Assembly (NCBI RefSeq): GCF_003287935.1
Contig: NZ_CP030287.1
Coordinates: 6,224,613-6,288,612 of the forward strand
Length of the DNA: 64,000 nt
Source: Streptomyces sp. ICC1
GTDB taxonomy: Bacteria; Actinomycetota; Actinomycetes; Streptomycetales; Streptomycetaceae
Direction: 5' to 3'
A model generated the notes under the pieces. It did not search any database, was not told where the DNA came from, and saw only the letters and a program-made list of their open reading frames with translations. Below, piece by piece: positions 1 through 8,481 of the stretch. The first letter of the stretch is position 1; every line of letters begins with the position of its first letter. The translations under genes and the position numbers were made by a program.

Positions 1-1122
1 CCGGCCGTACGGGCCCTGCTTGCCGCCTTCCACACCCGGCTGGCCGGCGAGATCTACGCCCGTGCCGACCTGCTCACCCCCGGCAATGCCCACGCCCGGC
101 GCTGGCAGGAGCGGTGCGGGGCCTCGCGCGAGCGGCTGCGCACCGTCTACCCCGGGATGGAGGCGGACCGATTCGCCGCCGTCGGCGAGGACCCGGCCTC
201 CGGGGACCCCGACACGCTCGTGTGGGTGGGCCGCATAGAGCCCGCCAAGGACCTGATCGCCCTGCTGCACGCCTTCGCCGAGGTGCGCAAGGCCGCGCCG
301 CGCACCCGGCTGCGGATCTTCTCGACGGCCGTCGCCGCGGGGGCGGCGGCCGTCCAGTACCTCGCCGACTGCCGCTCGCTCGCCGCACAGCTCTTCCCGG
401 ACGAGGCGGCCGACGCCCACGCCGTCGGCGAGAGCCCGGTCACCTTCGAGGAGGTCGGCGGGCCCGAGGCGCCCACCCCGGCCGACGCGTACGGCGCCGG
501 GCGGGTGGTGGTGCTCTCCTCCGTCATCGAGGGCTTCCCCATCGCCCTGGCCGAGGCGATGTTCTGCGGCCGGGCCACCGTGTCCACGGACGTCGGCGCC
601 GTCTGCGAGGTGATCGGCGGGACCGGGCTCGTGGTGCCGCCGCGCAATCCGCGCGCGCTCGCCGAGGCCTGCGTCGCCCTGCTGCACGACCCCGAGCGGG
701 CCCAGCGGCTCGGGGCCGCCGCCAGGGCCAGGGCCCTGGAGCTCTTCACGGTCGAGCAGAACGTCACCGCCTTCCACGAGTCCTACCTCTGGCTGCTCGC
801 CCGCGGCCCGGCCCGGCCCGAAGGGGCCGGCTCCGGGGTGCCCTTCGAGCAGCCGCCCGAGGCGCGGGTCCCCGGGCACTGGGCGACCCCGACGTGGGCC
901 GCGGCTCCCGCCGGGGCCGCGGGCGCCGGCCGGGCCGCGGCCGAGGTCCCGGCGCAGGTCCGGAACCCGGACTCGGATGCGGACCTGGTCCCGGACGCGG
1001 ATCCGGCCCCGGTCGCCGGTGCGGTCGGCCCGGACCCCGGCGCGTCCGCCGCGGAGCCCGGCCGGGCGTCCGGCACGGCGCGCGTCGCCGTGCCCGTCAC
1101 GAGCGCGGAGGCGCTGGCATGA
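1..1122 (+). CDS. PelF-like GT4 glycosyltransferase (5' end outside window)
   Basis: The frame is open from the first base, so the N-terminus is missing. The visible 373 codons hold the C-terminal Rossmann half of a GT-B enzyme: a nucleotide-sugar-site motif VGRIEPAKDL near codons 76-85 and the E-x7-E signature in the stretch SSVIEGFPIALAEAMFCG near codons 172-189. The G-RIEP-KD form is characteristic of PelF-type GT4 enzymes, which build GalNAc/GalN-type exopolysaccharide in the cytoplasm. Codons from about 265 to the end are a Pro/Ala/Asp-rich low-complexity tail not expected in the family. The stop overlaps the next start (ATGA), so this is the upstream gene of a coupled operon. The donor sugar cannot be read from the sequence. 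Confidence 0.85.
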   Translation, partial: PAVRALLAAFHTRLAGEIYARADLLTPGNAHARRWQERCGASRERLRTVYPGMEADRFAAVGEDPASGDPDTLVWVGRIEPAKDLIALLHAFAEVRKAAPRTRLRIFSTAVAAGAAAVQYLADCRSLAAQLFPDEAADAHAVGESPVTFEEVGGPEAPTPADAYGAGRVVVLSSVIEGFPIALAEAMFCGRATVSTDVGAVCEVIGGTGLVVPPRNPRALAEACVALLHDPERAQRLGAAARARALELFTVEQNVTAFHESYLWLLARGPARPEGAGSGVPFEQPPEARVPGHWATPTWAAAPAGAAGAGRAAAEVPAQVRNPDSDADLVPDADPAPVAGAVGPDPGASAAEPGRASGTARVAVPVTSAEALA

Positions 1123-2018
1123 CCATCCCCCTGGACGAAGCCGTACCCGCCGGGCCCGCGCCCCGCCGCAGGCCCGCCGGAGACCCCGTCAAGGCGCTGC
1201 TCCACCGCCACCGCGACCTGTGCGAGCGCGCCGTGGACCCGCTGGAGATCGCCGCCGGGCTGGAGGCGCACGGCATCACCGACCGCACCGCCGCCCGGTT
1301 CCGGCACCGCGACGTCTTCTCCCTCGCCGAGGAGCTCTACGCCCGGACCCCCCGCGCGCAGACCGCGCCCGCCCCGCACGCCGGGATCCCCGTCGGCCCC
1401 GAGGCGGTACGGGGCTTCGGCTACGCCCTGCTGCCCGGCGCCCTCGCCCTCGGCGCGGCCGCCGCCGGGGTGCCCTGGGCCGGGGCCGTCGCGGTGCTCG
1501 CCACGGTGGCCGCCCTCGGGCGGCCGGGCCGGGCCGCCGGCAGCCGCTTCCCGGTCGCGGTGTACCTGCTCGCCGCGGCCGCCCTCGGCTGGGCCGTCCA
1601 CCGGCACGGGACCCCGCTCGGCCTCGCCCTGGCCGCAGCCGTCGCCCCCGCGCACCTGGCCGGCGCCGTCTTCGCGGCCCGAGCCCGGCGCCGCCTCGCC
1701 GGGAGCCGGGCCCTGGACGACTTCGCCGACGGGCTGAGGCCGCTGCTCTTCGGCACGCTCGCGCTGTTCGCCGCCGCCGCCGCGGGGGCGGCCGCGCTGG
1801 CCGGGGCCGCGCCGGCGGTGGCCGTACCGCTCGCGGTGCTGCTGTTCCTGATCCGGCTGCTCCTCGGCCACGGCGCCCCGCGCGGCGCGCTCGCCGCCGC
1901 CCTGGCCCTCGGCCTCGCCCTGCTCCCGATTCCGGCCGCGCCGTTCGCCGCCGCCGCGGGACTCCTCGTACCCGCCGTCCTCGCACTGTCGCGGGCCTCC
2001 GCGCACGCGCGCCCCTGA
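1119..2018 (+). CDS. Multi-pass membrane protein of the glycosyltransferase operon
   Basis: 299 residues, starting at an ATG overlapping the glycosyltransferase stop. The first ~95 residues are soluble and charged (motif HRHRDLCERAVDPLEIAAGL near 25-45), followed by about seven or eight hydrophobic Ala/Leu-rich segments to the C-terminus. No transporter or enzyme motif is visible. The tight coupling to a PelF-like transferase suggests a membrane partner in polysaccharide assembly or export, but that rests on context alone. It is much shorter than the ~12-helix PelG exporter and should not be called PelG. Confidence 0.7.
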   Translation: MTIPLDEAVPAGPAPRRRPAGDPVKALLHRHRDLCERAVDPLEIAAGLEAHGITDRTAARFRHRDVFSLAEELYARTPRAQTAPAPHAGIPVGPEAVRGFGYALLPGALALGAAAAGVPWAGAVAVLATVAALGRPGRAAGSRFPVAVYLLAAAALGWAVHRHGTPLGLALAAAVAPAHLAGAVFAARARRRLAGSRALDDFADGLRPLLFGTLALFAAAAAGAAALAGAAPAVAVPLAVLLFLIRLLLGHGAPRGALAAALALGLALLPIPAAPFAAAAGLLVPAVLALSRASAHARP

Positions 2019-2097
2019 GCGGCCCGAGCCCATCGGAAGCCGACACCGAAGTACCCCGTACCCCCGTACCGACCCATCCAGCAAGGAGACACAGGAC

Positions 2098-2136
2098 ATG
2101 ACCGGCCAGCCAACCAACCAAGGGGCCACGCGATGA
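2098..2136 (+). CDS. 12-codon leader ORF coupled to the epimerase
   Basis: A strong ribosome site (AAGGAG, 2083-2088) stands 9 nt before an ATG that opens a 12-codon frame, MTGQPTNQGATR. Its TGA overlaps the epimerase ATG as ATGA. The layout is that of a translationally coupled minigene: ribosomes loading at the strong site would terminate on the epimerase start. The epimerase also has its own weaker site (AGGGG, 2121-2125), so the leader may only boost or gate its translation. Expression is not proven; the alternative is a chance in-frame stop after a start left over from an older, longer N-terminus. Confidence 0.4.
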   Translation: MTGQPTNQGATR

Positions 2137-3146
2137 GGGTGCTGCTGATCGGAGCCAACGGATACCTCGGGCGCTACGTCGCGGACCGCCTGCTCGCCGA
2201 CCCCGCGGTCCAGCTCACCGCGCTCGGCCGCGGCGACGACGCGGACGTCCGCTTCGACCTCGCCACCGGCAGTCCCGGCGCCCTCACCCGGTTCCTCGAC
2301 GCCGTCCACCCCGGCGTCGTCATCAACTGCGCGGGCGCCACCCGCGGCGGCGCCCGGGAGCTCACCCGGCACAACACCGTCGCCGTCGCCACCATCTGCG
2401 AGTCGCTGCGCCGCAGCGGCTGCGGCGCCCGGCTCGTCCAGCTCGGCTGTGCGGCCGAGTACGGGCCCAGCCAGCCCGGGTCGTCCACGGCCGAGGACGC
2501 CGTGCCCAGACCTGGAGGGCCGTACGGAGTGAGCAAGCTGGCCGCCACCGAACTGGTGCTGGGCTCCGGGCTCGACGCCGTCGTCCTGCGGGTGTTCTCG
2601 CCCGTCGGCCCCGGCACCCCGGCCGGGTCCCCGCTGGGCCGGCTCGCCGAGGCCATGCGGCGCGCGATGCAGTCCGGGGACGGCGAGCTCAAGCTCAGCG
2701 GCCTCGGCGTGCAGCGCGACTTCGTCGACGTGCGCGACGTGGCGCGGGCGGTGCACGCGGCCTCGCTGTCGGCGGCCCAGGGCGTCGTCAACATCGGCAC
2801 CGGGCGCGCGGTCCGGCTGCGCGACGCCGCCGCCGTGCTGGCGCGGGTCGCCGGCTACGGGGGCTCGCTGCACGAGCTGGACCTGCCGCAGCACGCCCAG
2901 CACCCGCAGGGGCACGGGCACCCCGGCCGGCCGCAGGGGCTCGCCGCCATCGGCTCCCCGCGCTCCGAGGCCACGGCCGAGCAACTGGCCGCGGCGGCGC
3001 AGCCCCCGTACCCCTACCCGGACGGCTGCGGGGCCTGGCAGCAGGCGGATGTCCGCACCGCCCGCGACCGGCTCGGCTGGCGGCCCCGGATCAACCTGGA
3101 GGAGTCCCTCGCGGACATCTGGATGGAGGCCGCGTGCCGCATCTGA
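2133..3146 (+). CDS. NAD-dependent epimerase/dehydratase (SDR family)
   Basis: 337 residues of the extended SDR family acting on nucleotide sugars. The N-terminal GxxGxxG dinucleotide site reads GANGYLG (residues 7-13), and the catalytic Tyr-x3-Lys is in GGPYGVSKLA near residue 130. Near the C-terminus there is an unusual His/Gln/Pro-rich insertion (DLPQHAQHPQGHGHPG) before the conserved GWRPRINLEESL end. In this operon a UDP-sugar 4-epimerase feeding the PelF-like transferase is a reasonable inference, but substrate residues cannot be assigned. Its 3' end overlaps the spherulin-4 gene by 13 nt, so the two are coupled. Confidence 0.85.
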   Translation: MRVLLIGANGYLGRYVADRLLADPAVQLTALGRGDDADVRFDLATGSPGALTRFLDAVHPGVVINCAGATRGGARELTRHNTVAVATICESLRRSGCGARLVQLGCAAEYGPSQPGSSTAEDAVPRPGGPYGVSKLAATELVLGSGLDAVVLRVFSPVGPGTPAGSPLGRLAEAMRRAMQSGDGELKLSGLGVQRDFVDVRDVARAVHAASLSAAQGVVNIGTGRAVRLRDAAAVLARVAGYGGSLHELDLPQHAQHPQGHGHPGRPQGLAAIGSPRSEATAEQLAAAAQPPYPYPDGCGAWQQADVRTARDRLGWRPRINLEESLADIWMEAACRI

Positions 3147-3880
3147 CGACGCCGGCGGCCGAGCCGGCCACCGGGACGGGCAAGGTCGGCCTCGGCGTCC
3201 CCGGCTACGCGCACCCGCTGCTGGCCCCGGTCGAGTGGGCCGAGCTGACCCGGCCGGGGACACCGCTGCACTGGGCCGTCCTCAACGTCGCGGACGGGCC
3301 GGGCGGCCGGCCCGACCCGCACTGCACGGAGGCCGCCGCGAAGCTGCGCGGCGCGGGCGGCGTGGTCCTCGGCCATCTCGCGATGCGAGACGGGGAGCGC
3401 TCCTTCGGGGAGCTCGTCTCCGACGCCCACCGCTTCCGGGACTGGTACGGGGTCGGCGGCTTCTACCTCGCCGACGCCCCGGCCGGACCGGCGGAACTGG
3501 CCGCCGTCCGGCGGGTCACCGACACCCTGCGGGGCATCGGCGGGGACCCGCGGATCGTCCTCGGACAGGGCACCCACCCGTGCGAGGGCTATGTGGAGAC
3601 CGCCGACCAACTGGTCACCTTCTCCGGGACCTGGGCCGACTACCGCTGGTCGCAGGTGGCGGAGTGGACGGCGGACCATCCGCCGGAGCGGTTCTGCCAC
3701 CTCGTGCACGGGGTGCCGCGCACGCACCTGGAGGAGGCGGTCCGGATCGCCCGCTGGCAGGGCGCGGGGACCATCTGGTTCACCGACCGCAGAGGGGCGG
3801 CCGACCGGGACCCCTGGGCGTCGATGCCCGGGTACTGGGACGAAATCGTCTCGCGGATCGGACCGGGTGTCTCGGAATGA
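3134..3880 (+). CDS. Spherulin-4 family protein (GH135-like)
   Basis: 248 residues. The start overlaps the epimerase end; no signal peptide is visible, so the product looks cytoplasmic. The fold signature is the (beta/alpha)8-like spherulin-4 pattern: a VGLGVPGYAHPLLAPVEW opening, a central GVGGFYLADAPAG strand, and a late GTIWFTDRR segment. The fungal homologue Sph3 founds GH135 and cleaves galactosaminogalactan. Here the usual acidic pair after the Gly-Phe/Ile strand reads Ala-Asp, so hydrolase activity is uncertain. Next to a PelF-like transferase and an epimerase, a role in trimming or modifying a GalNAc-type polymer is inferred. Confidence 0.7.
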   Translation: MPHLTTPAAEPATGTGKVGLGVPGYAHPLLAPVEWAELTRPGTPLHWAVLNVADGPGGRPDPHCTEAAAKLRGAGGVVLGHLAMRDGERSFGELVSDAHRFRDWYGVGGFYLADAPAGPAELAAVRRVTDTLRGIGGDPRIVLGQGTHPCEGYVETADQLVTFSGTWADYRWSQVAEWTADHPPERFCHLVHGVPRTHLEEAVRIARWQGAGTIWFTDRRGAADRDPWASMPGYWDEIVSRIGPGVSE

Positions 3881-3943
3881 AGGAGGGCGTGGCAGTGTTA
3901 CGGGAAGAACCACCGTTAAGACTTAATCATCTACGGAGTCCCC

Positions 3944-5122
3944 GTGTCGCTGCCACCCCTGGTAGAGCCAGCTGCTGAGCTCACCGTTGACGAGGTCCGT
4001 CGGTACTCCCGCCACCTGATCATCCCCGACGTGGGGATGGACGGCCAGAAGCGCCTGAAGAACGCCAAGGTGCTGGCCGTGGGCGCGGGCGGCCTCGGCT
4101 CGCCCGCCCTCATGTACCTGGCCGCGGCCGGCGTCGGCACGCTGGGCATCGTGGAGTTCGACGAGGTCGACGAGTCGAACCTCCAGCGCCAGATCATCCA
4201 CAGCCAGGCGGACATCGGCCGTTCCAAGGCCCAGTCGGCCCGCGACAGCGTGCTGGGCATCAACCCGTACGTGAACGTGGTCCTTCACGAAGAGCGGCTC
4301 GAAGCCGAGAACGTGATGGAGATCTTCAGCCAGTACGACCTCATCGTCGACGGCACGGACAACTTCGCCACGCGCTACCTCGTCAACGACGCCTGCGTGC
4401 TGCTGAACAAGCCGTACGTGTGGGGCTCGATCTACCGCTTCGACGGCCAGGCCTCGGTCTTCTGGTCCGAGCACGGCCCGTGCTACCGCTGCCTCTACCC
4501 GGAGCCGCCCCCGCCGGGCATGGTCCCGAGCTGCGCCGAGGGCGGCGTGCTGGGCGTGCTCTGCGCGTCCATCGGGTCCATCCAGGTCACCGAGGCCATC
4601 AAGGTGCTCACGGGCGTCGGCGAGTCGCTGGTCGGCCGGCTGATGATCTACGACGCCCTGGAGATGCAGTACCGCCAGGTCAAGGTCCGCAAGGACCCCG
4701 ACTGCGCGGTCTGCGGTCCGAACGCGACCGTCACCGAGCTCATCGACTACGAGGCCTTCTGCGGCGTCGTGTCGGAGGAGGCCCAGGAGGCCGCGCTCGG
4801 CTCGACGATCACTCCCAAGCAGCTCAAGGAGTGGATCGACAACGACGAGCCGATCGAGATCATCGACGTCCGCGAGATCAACGAGTACGAGATCGTCTCG
4901 ATCCCCGGCGCGAAGCTGATCCCCAAGGGTGAGTTCCTGATGGGCACGGCCCTCGCGGACCTGCCGCAGGACAAGCGCATCGTCTTGCACTGCAAGACGG
5001 GTGTCCGCAGTGCGGAGGTCCTCGCGGTCCTGAAGTCCGCGGGCTTCGCGGACGCGGTCCACGTCGGCGGCGGCGTCATCGGCTGGGTCCACCAGATCGA
5101 GCCCGAGAAGCCGGTCTACTAG
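3944..5122 (+). CDS. moeZ: MoeZ: adenylyltransferase/sulfurtransferase
   Basis: 392 residues: an N-terminal ThiF/MoeB E1-like domain (~20-250) and a C-terminal rhodanese domain (~290-390). The ATP site includes GAGGLGSPALMYLAAAGVG; zinc-binding CxxC pairs are CYRC and CAVC; the rhodanese active-site Cys350 lies in LHCKTGVRSAEV. MoeZ adenylates the C-terminal Gly of ubiquitin-like sulfur carriers (MoaD, CysO, ThiS) and thiocarboxylates them for molybdopterin, cysteine and other sulfur metabolites. The GTG start is chosen because ACGGAG lies just upstream. It is monocistronic, with a strong hairpin 34 nt after the stop. Confidence 0.95.
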   Translation: MSLPPLVEPAAELTVDEVRRYSRHLIIPDVGMDGQKRLKNAKVLAVGAGGLGSPALMYLAAAGVGTLGIVEFDEVDESNLQRQIIHSQADIGRSKAQSARDSVLGINPYVNVVLHEERLEAENVMEIFSQYDLIVDGTDNFATRYLVNDACVLLNKPYVWGSIYRFDGQASVFWSEHGPCYRCLYPEPPPPGMVPSCAEGGVLGVLCASIGSIQVTEAIKVLTGVGESLVGRLMIYDALEMQYRQVKVRKDPDCAVCGPNATVTELIDYEAFCGVVSEEAQEAALGSTITPKQLKEWIDNDEPIEIIDVREINEYEIVSIPGAKLIPKGEFLMGTALADLPQDKRIVLHCKTGVRSAEVLAVLKSAGFADAVHVGGGVIGWVHQIEPEKPVY

Positions 5123-5155
5123 GTCTACCGGGTCTACCGGGTCTACCGGCAGTCC

Positions 5156-5199
5156 CCGCAGGGGTCGTACCGCGCACCGCGCGCGTACGGCCCCTGCGG
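5156..5199. terminator. Bidirectional hairpin terminator
   Basis: The 15-nt arms 5156-5170 and 5185-5199 pair with one G-T wobble, and CGCGC/GCGCG in the loop extends the stem. It lies between convergent moeZ and the hydrolase gene. Just before it, GGTCTACCG is repeated three times in tandem (5122-5148). Confidence 0.8.
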
Positions 5200-5210
5200 C
5201 GTTCCCGGGG

Positions 5211-6785
5211 TCAGACGGCGGAGGGGGAGGCGTTCGGCGCGGCGGTGCAGACCGTGCCGGACGCGGGCGCCTTCCCGTCCAGCAGGTAGGAGTTCACCGC
5301 CTGCTGCACGCACGGGTCGCCGCTGTTGTAGGCGCCGTGCCCCTCGCCCTTGTAGGTGAGCTCCACGCCGACGCCCGGGCCGAGCCGCTCCACCATCTTG
5401 CGCGCGCCCTCGTACGGGGTCGCGGGGTCACCGGTGTTGCCGATCACCAGGATCGGCGCCGAGCCCGGGGCGGAGACGTCCGGGGTGTTCCAGGCGCCCG
5501 CGACGGGCCAGTCGGTGCAGCTCATCATGGACCAGCCGAGGAAGTTGCCGAAGACGGGCGAGGCGGCGCGGAAGTCCGGCAGCTTCGCCTTCGTCTGCTC
5601 CAGGGTGTAGCGCTCCTTGGAGTCCGCGCAGTTGATGGCCGTGTTCGCGGCGCCGATGTTGCTGTAACGGCCCTGTTGGTCCCGCCCGTTGAGCGCGTCC
5701 GACAGGGCGAGGAGCAGCTGTCCCTGCCCGCCCTCGGCCTCGTCGAGCCCCTGCTCCAGCAGCGGCCACAGCTCCTTGGAGTACAGGGACTGGGCGATGC
5801 CGTTGGTGGCCGAGGTCTCGGTGAGCTGCCGGTCGCCGGAGCCGGCGATGGGCTTGGCCGCCAGGTCCTTCTGGAGCTTGATGATGTTCGCCTCGATCTC
5901 CTTGGCGGTGCTGCCCTGGAGCCGGCAGGCGTCGCCGCGGTTCACGCAGTCCTGGGCGAAGTTGCCGAGCGCGAGCTGGAAGCCCTTGGCCTGGCCGAGA
6001 CCCCCCTCCTCGGAGGTCTTGGTCGGGTCGACGACGGCGTCGAAGACGGCCCGCCCGACGTTCTTGGGGAAGAGGTGGGCGTAGACCCCGCCGAGCTCGG
6101 TGCCGTAGGAGATGCCGAAGTAGTGGAGCTTCTCGTCGCCGAGGGCCTGGCGGATCCGGTCCAGGTCGCGGGCGGCGTTCTCCGTTCCGACGTGGGGCAG
6201 CACCTTGCCGGAGTTCTTCTCGCAGGCCTTCTGGTACGTGTCGATGGTGGCGAGGAAGTCCTTCTCCTGCGCCGGGGTGGCGGGGGTGGAGTCGGAGGCG
6301 TAGTACGCGTCCAGCTGCTTGTCGTCCTCGCACTTCACGGGCGCGCTGCGGCCGACCCCGCGCGGATCGAAGCTGACCAGGTCGTACCGGTCGCGCAGGG
6401 CCGCGTACTCGGTCGCGGCGCCGGGCAGGGTGGTGATGCCGGAGCCGCCGGGGCCGCCGAAGTTGAAGACGAGCGAGCCGATCCGCTTGTCCTTGTCACG
6501 GGCCTTGGCCCGGATGAGCGCGAGGGGGATCGTCTCGCCCTCGGGCTCGGCGTAGTCCAGGGGCACGTCGAGGACCGCGCACTGCCAGTCCTTGCCCGGC
6601 ACCTGCCCGCCGCCCTCCGCCGCGGTGGGGGCCTCGCAGTCCCCCCACTTCAGCTTCTTGGCGCCCTGCGCGGCACCGTCCTTGCCCCTCTTCTCCTTGC
6701 CGCCGCCGTCGGAACAGGCGCTGGTGGCGAGCAGCGCGGCGGCGGTGACGGCGGCAGCGGCGACCCGGAGGGAGTTTGTGGGCAT
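5211..6785 (-). CDS. Secreted alpha/beta-hydrolase lipoprotein (Slp/TAP-type peptidase)
   Basis: 524 residues of the tripeptidyl-aminopeptidase-like alpha/beta-hydrolase family, related to the Streptomyces Slp mycelial peptidases. The lipoprotein signal ends in ATSAC with Cys24. The nucleophile is Ser226 in GISYGTE, the acid is in GNTGDPATPY, and the His is in GEGHGAYNS next to a C-terminal TAP-type lid. It probably removes short peptides from protein N-termini at the cell surface. The start has an SD-like GGATGGGG upstream. It is transcribed away from the aminotransferase across a 383-nt divergent gap. Confidence 0.88.
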   Translation of the reverse strand: MPTNSLRVAAAAVTAAALLATSACSDGGGKEKRGKDGAAQGAKKLKWGDCEAPTAAEGGGQVPGKDWQCAVLDVPLDYAEPEGETIPLALIRAKARDKDKRIGSLVFNFGGPGGSGITTLPGAATEYAALRDRYDLVSFDPRGVGRSAPVKCEDDKQLDAYYASDSTPATPAQEKDFLATIDTYQKACEKNSGKVLPHVGTENAARDLDRIRQALGDEKLHYFGISYGTELGGVYAHLFPKNVGRAVFDAVVDPTKTSEEGGLGQAKGFQLALGNFAQDCVNRGDACRLQGSTAKEIEANIIKLQKDLAAKPIAGSGDRQLTETSATNGIAQSLYSKELWPLLEQGLDEAEGGQGQLLLALSDALNGRDQQGRYSNIGAANTAINCADSKERYTLEQTKAKLPDFRAASPVFGNFLGWSMMSCTDWPVAGAWNTPDVSAPGSAPILVIGNTGDPATPYEGARKMVERLGPGVGVELTYKGEGHGAYNSGDPCVQQAVNSYLLDGKAPASGTVCTAAPNASPSAV

Positions 6786-7168
6786 GTCCCCATCCTGTGG
6801 GCGGCCCGTCCGGCGCGCCCCCGCGCTGACCCATCCGGGTCAGCGGCCGCGGAGGCGGGCGGGGGCAAGGAGCCCTCGGCTGGGGAGCACGAGGAGTAAG
6901 CGTGAGTGGAGCCACGGGCGCCGGACCGGCCGAGACTGGAGCGAACGGTGCCCGTGGCGCCGCCGCGAGATCGTCGTCAGTGTCAGAGGTGTCTAGGATA
7001 CGCCACCCATTCCGCAGGCCGCGGACGTGCCCCGGCCCCGGTTTCCAAGGGCGCGCGCCGCCCGCACCGAAGCTTTGCGCGAAAGGGGACATATCGGTCC
7101 ACCATCCACCCCTCGCCTCCCGGTCAAATAGCGGAGCGCACCCGCACCGGGCCCCGTAAGCTCCCGTC
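6786..7168. other. Divergent intergenic region, no supported gene
   Basis: It separates the hydrolase (minus) from the aminotransferase (plus). Visible are a TAGGAT -10-like box at 6994-6999, a 9-bp inverted repeat GCCACGGGC/GCCCGTGGC (6911-6919 and 6950-6958) and a TAAGCT box at 7158-7163 only a few bases from the aminotransferase ATG. An 85-codon frame from a GTG at 6902 exists, but its composition is not protein-like. Confidence 0.5.
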
Positions 7169-8380
7169 ATGCAGGTGATCCAGTCAACGAAACTCGCCAA
7201 TGTCTGCTACGAGATCCGCGGCCCCGTGCTCGAAGAGGCGATGCGGCTCGAAGCAGCAGGTCATCGCATCCTCAAGCTCAACACCGGCAACCCCGCGGCC
7301 TTCGGCTTCGAGTGCCCGCCGGAGATCCTTGAGGACATGCTCCGCAACCTGGGCACGGCCCACGGCTACGGGGACGCGAAGGGGCTGCTGTCGGCGCGCC
7401 GCGCGGTGATGCAGCACTACCAGACCAAGGGCATCGACCTGGACGTCGAGGACATCTACATCGGCAACGGCGTCTCCGAGCTGATCCAGATGTCGATGCA
7501 GGCGCTGCTCGACGACGGCGACGAGGTGCTCGTCCCCGCGCCGGACTACCCGCTGTGGACCGCCTCCGTCAGCCTGGCCGGCGGCACCGCCGTGCACTAC
7601 CGCTGCGACGAGCAGGCCGACTGGATGCCGGACCTCGCCGACATCGAGCGCAAGGTCACCGACCGCACCCGCGCGATCGTGATCATCAACCCGAACAACC
7701 CGACCGGCGCCGTCTACGACGACGAGATGCTGCGCGGTCTGACGGACATCGCGCGCCGCCACAACCTGATCGTGTGCTCGGACGAGATCTACGACCGGAT
7801 CCTCTACGACGGCGCCACGCACACGAACACCGCCGCCATCGCCCCGGACCTGCTGACGCTCACCTTCAACGGGCTCTCCAAGAACTACCGCGTCGCCGGC
7901 TACCGCTCCGGCTGGATGGCGGTCTGCGGGCCCAAGAAGCACGCCTCGTCCTACATCGAGGGCCTGACGATCCTGGCGAACATGCGGCTGTGCGCCAACA
8001 TGCCCTCCCAGCACGCCATCGCCACCGCGCTCGGCGGGCGGCAGTCGATCAACGACCTGGTCCTGCCCGGCGGGCGGATCCTGGAACAGCGCGACACGGC
8101 GTACGACCTGCTGACCCAGATCCCCGGCATCACCTGCGTGAAGCCCAAGGGCGCGCTGTACCTCTTCCCCAAGCTGGACCCGTCCGTCTACAAGATCAAG
8201 GACGACCGCCAGATGGTCCTCGACCTGCTGCGCGAGGAGAAGATCATGGTCGTGCACGGTACGGGCTTCAACTGGCCCGAGCCCGACCACTTCCGGATCG
8301 TGACCCTGCCGGGCGCGAAGGACCTGGCCGACGCGGTGACCCGGATCGGGAACTTCCTGGACGGCTACAGCCAGCCGTAG
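7169..8380 (+). CDS. Class I/II PLP aminotransferase (AlaA-type)
   Basis: 403 residues, fold-type I aminotransferase. The Schiff-base Lys238 lies in NGLSKNYRVAGYRSGW, the PLP-ring Asp and Tyr in CSDEIYDRI, and the substrate Asn in NPNNPTGAVY. The N-terminal IRGPVLEEAMRLEAAGHRI motif and length fit the AlaA/AvtA-like glutamate-pyruvate aminotransferases that make alanine. No SD is seen and a TAAGCT box is close to the ATG, so translation may be leaderless. Substrate preference (Ala versus Asp or Val) is inferred from family likeness. Confidence 0.9.
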   Translation: MQVIQSTKLANVCYEIRGPVLEEAMRLEAAGHRILKLNTGNPAAFGFECPPEILEDMLRNLGTAHGYGDAKGLLSARRAVMQHYQTKGIDLDVEDIYIGNGVSELIQMSMQALLDDGDEVLVPAPDYPLWTASVSLAGGTAVHYRCDEQADWMPDLADIERKVTDRTRAIVIINPNNPTGAVYDDEMLRGLTDIARRHNLIVCSDEIYDRILYDGATHTNTAAIAPDLLTLTFNGLSKNYRVAGYRSGWMAVCGPKKHASSYIEGLTILANMRLCANMPSQHAIATALGGRQSINDLVLPGGRILEQRDTAYDLLTQIPGITCVKPKGALYLFPKLDPSVYKIKDDRQMVLDLLREEKIMVVHGTGFNWPEPDHFRIVTLPGAKDLADAVTRIGNFLDGYSQP

Positions 8381-8423
8381 GGGGGCCAGGGGGTTGCGCC
8401 GGCCCACAGGATCAGGATTCAGC

Positions 8424-8452
8424 TCAACTTTAGAACGAATCCAATGTAGGAT
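8424..8452 (+). promoter_or_regulatory. Candidate promoter of the small gene downstream
   Basis: A TAGGAT -10 (8447-8452) sits in an unusually A/T-rich stretch with a weak -35 around 8424-8429. The ATG 30 nt downstream has a near-perfect AGGAGG (8469-8474). Confidence 0.5.
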
Positions 8453-8481
8453 GGTCTCCTGACCACGCAGGAGGCCACCTC

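Noticed and set aside
783..3263. Open minus-strand frame of 826 codons
   Set aside because: It lies opposite the glycosyltransferase operon and consists of Gly/Arg/Pro/Ala shadow sequence without domains.
6902..7159. 85-codon gene from a GTG before the aminotransferase
   Set aside because: An SD-like GGAG is present, but the composition (Pro/Arg/Ser-rich, no secondary-structure pattern) and overlap with promoter-like elements argue against it.
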